Below, piece after piece: positions 14,135-26,872 of a stretch of DNA of 64,000 nt; within the stretch, counting starts at the first letter, position 1, and each line of letters opens with the position of its first letter. The translations under genes were made by a program, and so were the position numbers. The notes under the pieces are model-generated. The model was not told the DNA's origin and did not search any database. It saw only the letters and a list, made by a program, of their open reading frames with translations. The DNA comes from Acanthochromis polyacanthus (Eukaryota; Chordata; Actinopteri; Pomacentridae): contig NC_067117.1 of assembly GCF_021347895.1 (NCBI RefSeq), forward strand, positions 19,660,858-19,724,857. Direction: 5' to 3'.

Positions 14135-16119
14135 TCAGAACCAGAGTGATGACTACAGGTAGAGAGGCTGAAATTGTGCATTCTTAAATCTATTTATTTT
14201 ATAACAGCAATGATTATAATTGGAAAAATGCTGCATATTTGATTTGATAATTGGCTAAAGTGATCATATGTTGACTCCTAGTTTGCATACCTGCATAGAT
14301 ACCATTTGAGAGAAGAGAGAGTGCAGTGGACATGCGTGGTTTGAGTGTACCAAATGCGTCTTTCATGATTATACTATGCTTGGGTTACAATAATTGACTT
14401 TTAATTTGACTTTTTATGAGAGTGTGCCTGTCCTTAGAATTTGCTTTCATTTTCAGATCTTCTTATTCGCTCACATAATTTCCGTCATTCCCCAGTTCCA
14501 CCTCTTGTCCCAGATGTGACCCACATGTTGTGATGCAGCGCAGAGGGCAGAGAATTTGTCTGAGTGCTGCTCTTCTTCCTTTCTCATCACCATCCCTCTC
14601 TCGCCACCTTCTCCTCCTCTTTCTCCCCTCCAGTGTCGAGTGCTGTAATTGATATGCCACCGGCAATAAATCAGCACAGCTTTACGCTCTGTGCAGCGAC
14701 CATTATCTGAACGGACAGGTTTAGCTGCTTTGGAGAAGAGGTTGAGAGAGGGGAGTTATCCAGCTCAGCTCACAAGAGTCACCAACAGCTCATCACTTCA
14801 CCATCCTCTGGAATTTCCTTACAGCAAAATCAAAAATCAAAACATACCAGCACCATGTCTAACTATCTTAAAAGCAAATAAACAAAATGGAATAAAGCAC
14901 TGGAAGGACCCCTCATTTCTAAGCCTTTCTCTTATGTGTCCTACCTCCCTTTTAACCCCTCATCCCAATTCTCGGTGCCCATCGGGACACAGTACAGTCC
15001 TGTCAATTGATAGGACGTACCGATATCAAATCCAATCAACTTGGCCCCTTACAGCCCGCCGTCTCTAATGCTTTCCCCTGATGTGATAACGGACTCGGCT
15101 CCCCCGATATGGTGACTGCCCATTCCCAGAGTCACAGACACGCTCCGGCCCAAAATGATTGACATGTTTTTCCTTGATGGTGCCAGATATGGCTCGCAAC
15201 CATCTACCACTGCTCTTCCCACCATTTCAGTTTAGCTCTGGAGGAAATTGAAATTGAAGAGGGTTTGGAGGGATAAGGGTGGGTAGAGAAAATGGAGAAA
15301 TCTCAGAAAACAGAAAACGTGTGCAAGAAGCTGAGTGAATACCTGCATCCTCAACAGCTGGGTGTGTCTGCTGTGACAGGAGATGGAAATAGGGGGATTG
15401 AAGGTGAGGGAGCTATTTGTAAGGACATTATCAGTGTGATTCTTTAATCCATCCTGTTTCCTCCCCTCAAAGTCTTTAACTTTATAATCTGGAGCTGGAT
15501 AACTCCACTTTGTCTTTTCACTAACCTTTGTTTGTTAGCGTGTTTCGTGATGTCATTGTCTTATTGCCCAGATAGATAACAAGCAGCCACAGACCCCCAG
15601 ATGCAATTTGTTGTGCGATTCACACTCTCTTACATCAAGCTGTGGCTGGCCTAAATGAAGAGGAATTACTGCAGGGACGATTTTTTTCAGTTTCTCTCGC
15701 ATTCTTTATCAGACTCTCTCATTTGCTCGCTCGCTCACTCTGCCTCATTGTGTCTTTGCCTCACTTGGAAATGACAAAGGAAAATGAGGCAGCCGGCCTC
15801 CCTACGCGCTGCCACGCTTTAAATTGACATCTGCTCTCATCGCAGCGCGACTGTATCGTTGAGCAAGAAATTAGTTTTTTTTTATAGGCTGGCTCGTCAC
15901 TTTATTGCGGCTGCTTATGTGGAAGAGGCCGCGATCCGCGACGAGTCGTTTTAATCTCACAGAGTGGAAAGTAGGGGTATATCTGATAACTGCAGCTCAG
16001 GCCCTTCTCTCTGCAGTTTCCTTACTGAGGTGCCTCGATCCACAGAGCTCCCCTGGTGTTTGATTCAAGCGAAGGTAGAAGCCTGATTAAAATGCAGCGG
16101 AAGTGCAGCCTTTTGTTTG

Positions 16120-16300
16120 GCTCCTGCTGCTCCTCATTCACCCTTCTGCTCATCTCTCTCTCTCTGTCTTTCTATCCATGCAACGTCTGCTTCTGTCTGT
16201 CTCTTACTTTCCCTCACTTTCGTCCTGCTCGTTTCTTCTTTCTGTCCCTATTTTTCCTCTTACTATACATTTGTCTTTTCCCGACCTTTCATTTGTAGAA
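16120..16300 (+). repeat. Pyrimidine-rich tract
   Basis: CT-rich sequence with many TCTCTCTC and TTTCCCTC words. Overlapping frames in all three phases reflect the lack of stop codons in such DNA. Confidence 0.5.
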
Positions 16301-16794
16301 AATTGGAAGACACCACCTCTCCCTGAACCTGGCTAGCTTTGTGTCAGTTGAGCTATGGTTTGCTATTCCGCGAACATCGCCACTACTATTTCTCTTCTCT
16401 CCTGCTCACACTCGCTCTCATTCTCTTCTCTCTCTCGCACTGTTTGCAGCAGCAGTGACTAAAATTGATGAGCAATTCAATGAGTACTCTTACTGAGGTG
16501 CTTAATTCTTTCAGTACTTGCAAAGTGCTTTTTTTGTTTGTTTTACCTCAGAAGGTTTACACACTTTCACTCATGAATACCTGCCTTTCACAACCATAGC
16601 TACAGAGAAGACAAAAAGAAATAGATTTTGAAACAAACTCACATCAATCCCTCTGGTCTTGGCAAACATACTGCACTTCCTGACCTGTATGCTTAGTGAT
16701 TGATAGACAGATGGCCTTGCTCCTGAGTGGCTCACCAGAAGGAGAACAGGATGTGGAAGCTGAGATAAGGAGAAATGGAAAGAGAAAACTCATC

Positions 16795-16920
16795 CCTTCA
16801 CTTCACCACTCTGTCTCTGTCCTCCTTTTGATTTTCATCCGTTTCATGTTTTTCCTCCCTCATCCCCCTTTCCCCATCTTCCTACCTCCTTCATCTCTCT
16901 GTAGTGTCTCTCATCTTTTC
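16795..16920 (+). repeat. Pyrimidine-rich tract
   Basis: Low-complexity CT-rich sequence with runs of CCTCCCTC type and no recognisable coding signal. Confidence 0.45.
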
Positions 16921-18673
16921 TGATTTGGTATGGTCATAAAACACCCGTCGCACAGACACTTTGATAGTCAAGGTGAAATTGAAGTGTTGGGTCCCTGGGA
17001 GAGTTGCGTCCTGTTTTGCATAACCAGCATTTACAGGAGAACTAATGTCCTGGTATTGCAGAAACATGATTGGCCTGTCAAGTAGCGGCAAGCGCCCAGC
17101 AAACCCTGCTCCTCACCTCTGTATTGTCATTGTAGGACGCCTACAGCAGCATATATTTCGACGCCTCCTCTCTTCCTCCTCCTTGTCCTTTACCTGTAAG
17201 ATTTCCATCTCTATAAATGATCTCACTCCCACCCTTAAACATACCACCTCTGTTTCCTGCAAAGGGTACCAGCTGTGGGGTAAATTGCGTGCCGTGTGAA
17301 ATGTATTGCTGTATTTGTGAAAAGCTCGTAAATGAAAGCAGACCTAAGTAAATGTGTATTTGCCAATCCCCCCGCTCTTCATTTTTCAGAATTAACAGGT
17401 ATGAGGTGACAGGGATGGCAGTGAGGAATGAAGCAGAGCCAGTCGCATCGAAATGTGGGAAGTGTTCAGACTGAAAATAGCTCAGTGGAAAGGAAAAAAC
17501 AAGGGCTATGTTGCTGTAGGCATGCTGCCACAGGTAATGGTGACAAGATGAGTAATTCATGAATAAATACAGGTCCATGTTTTGAATTTTAAGTTTTTAC
17601 ATACCAAAATGCTAAAGAATTTTATCACTAGATAAGACCTAACTGGCAACAGTCATTTTACACCACGTGTTGACAGTGTTAGGATCAACTATAGCATTCA
17701 GCCATTAAAATAAAATATATTTTATTTAGTATTTGTACTTGTATTTGATTTTCCAGATGATGTTGCTATGTGTACGGAGGTTTTTGTTAAAAAAAAAAGC
17801 AACGGGACCAGCACTGACTATCGTAGTATTGTAGCAGTGGTCTGTTTCAAAAGAACAATGCCACTTTTTATGATGCATCATTACTGTGTGACTGTAATGA
17901 CATGGAGGTGACTGAATAACAAAAGACAAGCAGATTTTGAGTGTGCTGACTGTAATTGAGGCCTGAGGGGAGAGGGGATCGACTCCAGAAGTGTTGTGTG
18001 AGATGCTTAACTAGAATTGTGCTTTATGTTCAGCATATGCGCATCTTAGTCAAGACTTTTCATATTTTTCTTTTCTGAGGTTATACATTTGTTATGCTGT
18101 ATATGTCTGGTATATATTGCGATCATAGTTTCCTGAGGGGAAGCACAGTGCTGGGCTGCCTGCTGTGCTGCCACCAGAGCCCAGTGCCTGTTTTAAATTG
18201 CCAGAACTGCAGGAGTAATTACAATAAGGGGTGACTGCATAGTGTGTTGGTACTGTTCAAAGCATGACAGGAAAGCCTTCAAGCAGACCTGGCTATAAAT
18301 TGCTAGCTGTCAATGTAACAGTGCCCACTGGCACTTTTTCAAGAACACACCTCCTCCAAAGCCACCATGGCAACGTTGAACGTTATGAAATATTAAAGAG
18401 TTCAATGTTGTGAGTCTATAACTCATTCCCAGTCTCGCATTATGAGTCCAGAGCCTTTAATAATCGGCCCATGCCTCCCCTGCATCTTCACTGATAATTA
18501 AATGGTGACACATTTGCCTTCCAGACAAGTTTTGATATTATTTATTTATCACTAGGTCAAATGTCAGCTTGAATTTTTTCTCTAGTTTTGGCTGTGCCTC
18601 TTTGATGCATAATCAATAGGAAATGTTCCTTGGATACTCAACGTGTTTTGTTTTTTTTCTTTTTACCTTCCAG

Positions 18674-18939
18674 GGCTCCCACCTTATGCCTCTGTGGATG
18701 ATGTTCCCGATGACTGCTCACAACGCTGAGAACAGGACAGTGGATCAATAGGAGTTTTGTTTCTCATCCCTGATCCTTCTCTCTCTCCCCCTCAAACTGT
18801 CCTCTTTAATTCCTTGACAGTAGAACACAAAAGAAAAAAATCCTGACTTGGGACTTGGTACCAGAGCTTGTACTCCTCCTCCTCCTCCTCTCTGTCTCCT
18901 TCCCCATCCCCCTAAACCTTGCCTCTGGACAGCCCAGAT
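18674..18939 (+). other. plxna1: plxna1 5'UTR segment with probable splice acceptor
   Basis: A long T-rich polypyrimidine tract ending in CAG at 18671-18673 is a good 3' splice site. It would start the exon at 18674, leaving 266 bases of 5'UTR before the first usable ATG. A second candidate acceptor ends at 18820 after another pyrimidine tract, so the exact exon start is uncertain. If the first acceptor is used, the leader contains a short upstream ORF: ATG at 18686 and TAG at 18749-18751 (21 codons), in a weak context with C at -3. A CTC/CCT triplet run lies at 18872-18890. An in-frame stop (TAA, 18913-18915) closes the plexin frame just upstream of the start codon. Confidence 0.55.
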
Positions 18940-20121
18940 ATGTGTCCCCTAGCTCGGTCAGCGACTTCCCCTGGCCGGGGGAACATGTTTCTCCTATTGG
19001 GGATTTTACTCATCATGAGCTCATCCTTCTCCGGAGGCCAACCCTCACCCTTCAAACGATTCGCCCCCATTGAATGTGGGCTCACACATCTGGCCATCCA
19101 CAACAAAACTGGAGAAGTGTATGTGGGAGCAGTCAACTGGATTTTCAAGCTGTCTAGCAATCTGACCAAACTGCGGAGCCACATGACTGGTCCAGTGGTG
19201 GACAATGAGAAGTGCTACCCTCCACCCAGCGTCCAGTCCTGTCCTCATGACCTGGCCCAGACTCCTAATGTGAACAAGCTGCTTCTTATAGACTACGCAC
19301 AGAACCGCCTCATTGCCTGTGGCAGCACCTCACAAGGCATCTGCCAGTTCCTGCGACTGGACGACCTCTTTAAGCTCGGCGAGCCCCACCACCGCAAGGA
19401 GCACTACCTCTCCAGTGTGGCAGAGTCAGGTACCATGTCAGGAGTCATCATAAGCTCCTCCCAAAGTCCTACCAGTAAGCTGTTCATTGGAACCCCTATT
19501 GATGGCAAGTCTGAGTACTTTCCCACCTTGTCCAGCCGCAAACTTATGGAAAATGAAGAAAACGCTGACATGTTCAGCTTCGTCTATCAGGATGAGTTTG
19601 TCTCCTCACAGTTAAAGATTCCGTCGGACACTCTGTCCAAGTTCCCTGCTTTCGATATCTATTATGTCTACAGCTTCAGCAGTGAGCAATTTGTTTATTA
19701 CCTGACAATGCAGCTGGATACTCAACTGACTTCCCCTGATGCCAGCGGAGAGCAGTTCTTCACCTCCAAAATTGTGCGACTCTGCGTGGATGACCCAAAG
19801 TTTTACTCCTATGTTGAGTTCCCCATTGGGTGCACGAAGGATGGAGTGGAGTACCGTCTGGTACAGGATGCCTTCTTGGCCCGCCCAGGTCGTCAGCTCG
19901 CCAACTCTCTGGGGATCTCTGAGAATGAAGACATCCTCTTCACTGTATTCTCTCAGGGTCAAAAGAATCGGGCCAAACCACCCAAAGAGTCAGCATTGTG
20001 CCTGTTCACCCTGAGGAGGATAAAGGAGAAGATCAAAGAAAGAATTCAGTCCTGCTACAGGGGAGATGGGAAGCTGTCCTTACCCTGGCTGCTCAACAAG
20101 GAGCTCGCCTGCATCAACTCG
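18940..20121 (+). CDS. plxna1: Plexin-A1, first coding exon (signal peptide + N-terminal Sema domain)
   Basis: This exon encodes 394 residues and ends in phase 0 at a consensus donor (GTAAGC from 20122). Plexin-A proteins are single-pass receptors that, with neuropilins, bind class 3 semaphorins and steer axons through an intracellular GAP domain. Residues 16-30 are hydrophobic ([10 protein letters not shown]) and form the signal peptide. The Sema domain starts near residue 41 and continues past the exon end. Family landmarks are [13 protein letters not shown] (89-101), LIACG..SQGIC (124-135), [20 protein letters not shown] (141-160), [19 protein letters not shown] (226-244) and the C-terminal SCYRG (371-375). 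Possible N-glycosylation sites are N55 (NKT) and N74 (NLT). The wording around [12 protein letters not shown] and [18 protein letters not shown] fits A1 better than A2, A3 or A4. The start is the first in-frame ATG after a stop. An ATG at 18985 has a better context (A at -3) and gives a more ordinary signal peptide, so it may be the true start. I cannot tell teleost copy a from b. Confidence 0.93.
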
Positions 20122-22080
20122 GTAAGCTCAAACTTTCTGTGTTTCTTCTGTTTTATTGAGTTCTGTTGTTCATATGCTTTCTCAACAGTTTACTTACCAG
20201 TCAAGGAGCACACATTGTGTTTTCATGGTGAAGTTCAGGGCTGCATGAACAATTGAATATGAGTCACCGTCACAATTTTGCCTACCAACAATTAAATATT
20301 CACAATAGGCTGGAATATTACTGTTTAAAATGTGTGCTCCTCTTATAGAAAGAGTCAGCTTATATAAAAACTCCACAGATTTAGAAAAAACATCACTTGG
20401 TTTAAAATTAGGTAAATCTCCACTGAGAATGCTTCAGTTCACTCTTTTCAAAGTAATTTTTGGCCAAAGCACCTGTCTGAGTTGCGATTGCTGCAGTAGT
20501 TGAGTGGGGAGACTAGAGGCTTCTCTGTGTACAGCTGTCTAGTTATGAGGTCTTTAAATTGTTGTCTGTAGAAAAGCAGATGTTGAGCAAGTGAGATGTC
20601 TTGGGTACAGTTCAATCTATGTTTTGCCTCCTGGGAGATGTATTGAAATCCGGTGAAAGAGAACCTTTTTAAGTCTTGACTTGATGCAAAGATTTGTACA
20701 TTTGCAGGAGGGCTGCCGAAACTGTTTGGTATTATCAATGGTGTGAATGCTGAAAATGCATCAACATTTTAAATTCCTGTGTGGTTCAACATTTTTTTTT
20801 TAATTCTTAAACTCATTATAACAAAATTTTCTGCAGTATCACTGTGTAATTTCTTTGTTGGGACTTTATCATTTTTGGCTTCGGTTATTGATCAACTGCA
20901 ACTACATTGGCCGTGACAGCAGAGTTTGAGTTGATTCATTGCACAAGTTTCAGAAAAACGGAGGTTTTAAAAGTAGTGGCAGAATTTTATCACAACAAAA
21001 GGAGGTTTGTATGCTGTACCAATTTTGAGCTGCATAGCTAGTGCAGTGCACAAGCACCGGAAAAGAAAACACATAGGCATTATTTGGCACAGAGGCACTT
21101 TACATCTATTTTCTTCTCTCCAGCTATCCCTGCTCTATTTTATTTTAATACAGCCAAATTCCCATTAAACCTGTTCTCATTTACATATGTATCTATTTCT
21201 GTTGTCAGACAATGGCACGAGTATAAAATTTAGACTGAATTTAGGCTCATTAAAAATGTTAACTAGCAGTCACTTCCAAGCTGTGTCTCTGCACTGCTAA
21301 AATCCTGATTTTACAACTGCACCTGCATCTGACAAACTCACCTTACACATGAGTTAAAAGCAACACCTGTGCTGTGAATTCAGCCGTATTTTATGAGTGA
21401 AGTCAAAGAACAATTACACTGTAGGTGATCAGTGCTTGTAAAATATCCGCTGTGTCCATATTGGACTTTAATACACAGACCTAACTTTTTAAGGGGCTTA
21501 ATAGAAACAAAACAAATGCTGATCTACTGATCTAAATACAGGCATTAAAAAAAAAGTACTTCTGTCATATTGCTATTATTCTGTGATTTAACATTTCTCT
21601 CACCACTTTGGCCATCCTGCTAGTTCAATCATGGGCTACCCATTCTACATTTATCGATAAAGACCACCCACCTCTACAGACCTGCAGTTAGTATTAACAT
21701 AAAGTGTGAAACGACCTTTGTCAAGCTTTCTCCCTTTCACCTTTTCTACACATTTTCTCTCTTCTCACAACCTCTTGGTGCTTTGATTTAGTCAGACAGG
21801 GGACATCATTAGCCCAGTCCCCTGGATTTGTGAAATGTCACTCAGGAGGAGTACTTGCACATGCACACATGTACACGCAGCATGGTTCAGCGCACTGCAG
21901 TGTGAGATCCTGAGGGATAGCACGAGTTCGACTTGGTTTTTACTAACTGATCCACAGTGCATGGCCCTGCATGCATTACAGAGGAGTCGGCTCACACAGA
22001 CACTCATACATGGACTCTCATCGGAGGCCTCAAGGCTCTACAGAACAGCGCGCAGTCTAGTTTTCTCTATCTTGGACATA

Positions 22081-23168
22081 CACTCACTGGCCACTTTATT
22101 AGGTACACCTCACTAGGAAAAGGTTGGACCCTCTTTTGCCTTCATAACTGCCTTAATTTTTCGTGGCGTACTTTCAACAAGGTGTTGGAAACCTTCCTCA
22201 GAGATTTTGTTCCATATTGACATGACAGCATCACACAATTGCTGCAATTTGTCGGCTGCACATCCATGATGTAAATCTCCCGTTCGACCATATCCCAAAG
22301 GTGCTCTTTTGGATTGGGATCTGGCGACTGTGGAGGCCATTGTAGTACAGCGAACTCATTGCCATGTTCAAGATATGGAGCTTTATCCTGCTGGAAGTAG
22401 CCATCAGAAAATGGTACACAGTGGTCATAAAGGGATGAACATGGTTAGCAACAACACTCAGACTGTGGCATTTAAACAATGCTTAATTGGTACTAAGGGG
22501 CCCAAAGTGTGCTAAGAAAATATCCCCTACACCATTACACCACCAGCAGCAGCCTGAACTGTTGATACAGGGCAGGATGGATCCATGCCATATTGTTTAC
22601 AACAAATTCTGACCCTAACATCTGAATATGGCAGCTGAAATTGAGACTCATCACACCAGGTAAAGCTTTTCCAATCTTCTGTTTGGTGAGTCTGTGCAAA
22701 TTGTAGCCTCAGATTCCTGTTCTTAGCTGACAAAAGTGGCACCCGATGTGGTATTCTCCTGCCCCATCTTCTTCAAGGTTGGACGTGTTGTGTGTTCAGA
22801 GATGGCATTCTGCATTCTTTGGTTGTAACAAGTGGTTATTTGAGTTACTGTTTCCTTTCTATCATCTCCAACCAGTCTGCCCATTTTCCTCTGACCTCTC
22901 ACATCAACAAGGCATCATCATCCACACAACTGCCACTCACTGGATATTTTTTCAGACCATTCTCTGTAAACCCAAGAGATGATTGTGTGTGAAAATCCCG
23001 ATAGATCAGCAGTTTCTGAAATACTCAGAGGAGCCTGTCTGGCACAACCAACCATGCCACGTTTAAAGTCACTTAAATCCCCTTTCTTCCAATTGTGATG
23101 CTCGGTTTGAAGTTCACCAAGTTGTTCAGCAATTGAACAGGTGTACCAAATAAAGTGGCTGGTGATTG
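22081..23168 (-). mobile_element. Decayed Tc1-like transposon (TA flanks)
   Basis: The ends are inverted copies: CACTCACTGGCCACTTTATT at the left and, at the right, AGGTGTACCAAATAAAGTGG closing with CTGGTGATTG. Each is flanked by TA (22079-22080 and 23169-23170). Total length is 1,088 bp, shorter than a full element. The interior holds minus-strand remnants of a Tc1 transposase spread over several frames. Shorter termini and heavy decay separate it from the 8151-9784 element; it is a different and older family. Confidence 0.9.
22113..22742 (-). pseudogene. Tc1-like transposase remnant
   Basis: Reading the minus strand from 22742, recognisable pieces appear in order. The first is AKNRNLRLQFAQTH followed by FTWCDESQF, which holds the first catalytic Asp. 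Next come VNTVQ-like and GGVMV wording, then NHVHPFMTTVYHF and a remnant of the second Asp region. The last is LQQLCDAVMSIWNKISEEGFQHLVES near the C-terminus. The pieces fall in different frames, and the stretch between the second Asp and the Glu is shortened by a deletion, so the copy cannot encode an active enzyme. The N-terminal DNA-binding half is largely unrecognisable. Confidence 0.85.
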
Positions 23169-26100
23169 TATATACTTGCGTACATCATTTTCTCTGACCT
23201 TCTCTCCTCATTCTGCTCTCTGGATTTCCCCCCGCTGCTCATCCACTCTCTTCAAGCCACATTTACCTAAATCCTCTGTTAGTGTGCCTCACTCACCTGT
23301 GTCAGCGACCACATCTTCCATCCTATGTGGTCTTTAAAAGCACCCATCCATCCCCCTCCATCTTGCTCTCTCTCAAGATAGCTTAATTAAAGGACCTGTT
23401 TTAAAGCTTTTTCTTTAAATGTCAGTGAACACCATTTTAACGGCAGGTGTCTTCGCTGCGCACACATACACACAAAAAACCCTTCACCCTGTGTTGCGTC
23501 TAATGGAGTGGGATAGTTGGTAAGAACAGCACGCTTTCTATTTGTAAGTCTTCATTAGCTTGAGTGCGCAGGTGTGTTTTTGTGGTAGTATAAGTGATGT
23601 GAATGCCCCAGCCAGGTCCACTTCTGCCTCCCTCTCTTCCTCTCTTTTGCCACGTTCTGTAGATGTAGTCTCTTTCCTGTTCAGTGGCTGCATTCATGCT
23701 TTTCTATTCTTTTCATTCTTAAGGCCCATCGCACTGACAATAGCTCTGAGGCCAAAAAGCAGGCTATCTCATTTATTTCAATTAGACCTTTGCACTGGTG
23801 CAGCATGAGCTATAGGGGCTGCAAAGAGCTCCACTCTACCTTGAATGCATTGCAGGACGTCTGGTAACTTGCCTAGTCAAATACTTCACTTGCAAGCATA
23901 TGCAAAAAACGGATAACATTTGTGATATGTTGTCATGAGAACTCTCAATAGATGGATTCTCAAACCTTAACAGCTTATAAAATGCTCTACATTGTTTGCT
24001 TTTGATAAGACTCTAAACTAGACTTACTGGTTTGCATGTTATCTAACACAGACTTGCCAAGACTTTTGCTTGTTATAGCAGGAACAGAGCAGGTGGATCC
24101 AATAAAGTTAATGATGGCTTTCATTTAAGTGTCCTAATAAATCATGCAAGCGAGCCAGCATGCACAGTATCACAGCTCCTCCTGGATGGATTGCAGCTGT
24201 TATTAATTTAATCAGTTGCTCCTACGCATTTGCTCCTGATTGACACAACAGTGCTGATGTCATTTTGAAAGTTCTGTCTTTCATTTTCATTGTGAGTTTT
24301 GTTCATTTGCACCACAGATTCTCCCCAAAATGCAACAGAAAGATTCAAGCTTCACACTGCTGCAACCTTCATGTTTCCTTGGTGTCACTGATTCTTTCAT
24401 CCGTCCACATGTGCTTTTACTGTAAATTTGTTTCTTCAGTCCTTCAATACTTCACTTTGTCCCTCCTTTCTGCTTCCCGTTCCATGCTCCCAGTTCTGTT
24501 ACCATGGTGATTGGAGTTTTGTAAAGGAATATGTCCACCAATATTTTATCATCACCCAAACATCATCTCAAAAATTGTCATCTCATGTAATCTGTCATTA
24601 CTAATGATGTAAAAGCCTCACGGTTAAGCTGATTGGATGACCCTGTGACAGCAGCAAAGCCTGAGAGGTCAGCCTCAAGTTAATAATGTCTCCTATGTTG
24701 CCTCTAAGCACTGACCTAATGTCAACTGCCTACCACTGACCTTACCCTCAGCTAGTGGCCCGAGGGATCTCAGATCTGGTATCATGTTTCAATGCGGAAG
24801 CTTGTGCTCTGTGAAATAACTAAACCTAACAGGCACAAAGGAACACAGAAAGAGCTGAAGAAAACAAAGAGGGAGGAAGAGTCAAAGTATCGGAGATCAT
24901 TTGAGATGTAACCATGTAAGTCTTAACAATACCATCCAATTCCCAAGCAGCAGTGTAACTGGAGAAGCATCTATTAATCACAATTAGTTGCTGACTACTA
25001 AATTATTTCCCAACTACTTTACCATCAGTTAACCAGTTTCACTATTTTAGTAAGAAATACAAATCTAAATGTTGTGACTTCAGCTTCTTGTATTGAATAT
25101 TTAGATTTTGTTGTTCGCTTCATGACCGTAAACTGAATATGTTTTGATTGTGGACAAAACAAGACATTCAAGTAAATCACCTTGAGCTTTCAGAAATGCT
25201 GATCACCATATTTCACGTTTTTGTGACAAAATTAGTAATTGACTAACTATTGACATAATTTTTAGCAATGGAAATAATGTCACTTTAGGGCCCTAAATGC
25301 TATGGTTAACTTTAAAACAGTATTATGATGTCTTGTGGCATTGCAGTTCGTCATATTCTGAGTTTGCTTGAATTGTCTTTTAGGCAGCTGCAGTGTATAT
25401 TTTTAAAGAATACCATTGCTGATAGCTACAATCCAACATACTTTCCATAACCACTGTGGTTGATTTCATTCATTTCTTTGGTCAGTTTTCTCCATCTGTA
25501 AAAATCTGAGTGTTATCAGGGATCCAGTGAGTGTGTCTAAGTGTAATTATTCTAGATTCCCAATACTTTGAATAAATGTCTGCAATGTATATTTTAATGA
25601 GTGCAAAACATTCTCAGTATTTCTGTGGTTACACCAGCCAGCTAAAGGCTCCAATCCTCTGTTCTTGGTAGGATTTGGACTACAAAAAAACCCCCGCAAA
25701 CCTACACAACCAGCCTATGAGTCATTTCCTCACCTTCATTTCTGCAGGTGAGCTAGGCAAATAGACTTGCAATCTGTTACTCCACAGATCTCTGACCTTT
25801 AATACTTTGGCATTGGGCCACACCCGGACTTTCTCAGCTACTTGAGGAATTCAGATGCAGTGCGAGTGTTGTGAGAAACTCTCGGTGATGTGGGGGTGGA
25901 GGGTGAATGTTGAGGTTGACCCTGCCATAGAACGGTGCAGAGGGCAGGGCAGGCCATGGTAGGTGGTAGTGGGGGAAGGCTGCGTAGGCCTGGACAGCTG
26001 TTAGCCACACAGCCATGATGGATGACCAGCCGCTCTGTCAGCTCCCTGTGTGAAGTTCAGATTTGTGCTGGATCATAATTTCTTGCCTCTGGCCGTCATT

Positions 26101-26404
26101 AGGATGATATGTTTACAGGCACAGTGAGACGGTGGCTGTTTTCTGTAAACACAAATGTTTGGGCTTATTAGAAGCAGCTCTGTGATAAAACATATTTGTC
26201 CTGGACAAAGCCTGCGTGCACACAAACACACAGCGTTTAGCACCTCAGTGCTGCTACCTGGCTATATTTGTCTGCTGTGTGTATGTGTGATGTTGTGTTG
26301 TTTGTGTGCCTCTGTTTTGTCCCTGAGCTTTATTAGTGAACCCCTGACCTTCTCCCCAGTTTGTGAGTGGATCAATACAAGCCATTTCCACATGAGGAGA
26401 GGCA

Positions 26405-26640
26405 GAGTTGCTAAGTTAGGGTTGAGAGAGAGAGAGGGAGATGACTGCAAAAATAGGAAAGATAAAGAGTGTTGTGAGAAGGGCGGGGAAATAGAAGGGA
26501 GGTACAGCAGAGAGGTGAGCGCAAGAAAGGATGAACGACTCGCAGGTAGTAAACGAGAGAGAGGCAGCAAGAACCAGAGAGCATCAAGAGAGAGAGAGAG
26601 AGGGAGAGAGAGGGAGAGGGAGAGAAAGGTGCAGGACGTG
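26405..26640 (+). repeat. Purine-rich tract with (AG)n core
   Basis: GA-rich sequence with an AG run at 26587-26626 interrupted by GGG. The Arg/Glu-rich and Ser/Leu-rich frames on the two strands are low-complexity artefacts. Confidence 0.65.
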
Positions 26641-26852
26641 GGCGGATACAAAAATGAAAGAACAAAAGGGAGTCAGAACTAGAGGAAGAGTTGGATGCCA
26701 AAGCAGCATACAGGAGAGAGTACGGGAATTTGAAGGATGGTGTTGAGGAGATGAGAAAGACTGAGTGAGAGCAAAAATAACAAAGCAAGCCAAGAAGGAG
26801 GCTTGAAGGGAAAGACAAGGGATTGATGAAGACAACACAAAAACAAGGGAAA

Positions 26853-26872
26853 AGCAGCAGCAGCAGCAGCAG
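26853..26872 (+). repeat. (AGC)n trinucleotide run
   Basis: Six to seven AGC units in intron sequence; not coding. Confidence 0.85.

Noticed and set aside
19612..19962. Minus-strand frame inside the plexin exon
   Set aside because: It is a shadow of the plexin coding strand.
26155..26682. 175- and 177-codon frames on opposite strands
   Set aside because: They run through a purine-rich AG tract, are Arg/Glu- or Ser/Leu-rich, and show no domain or splice support.
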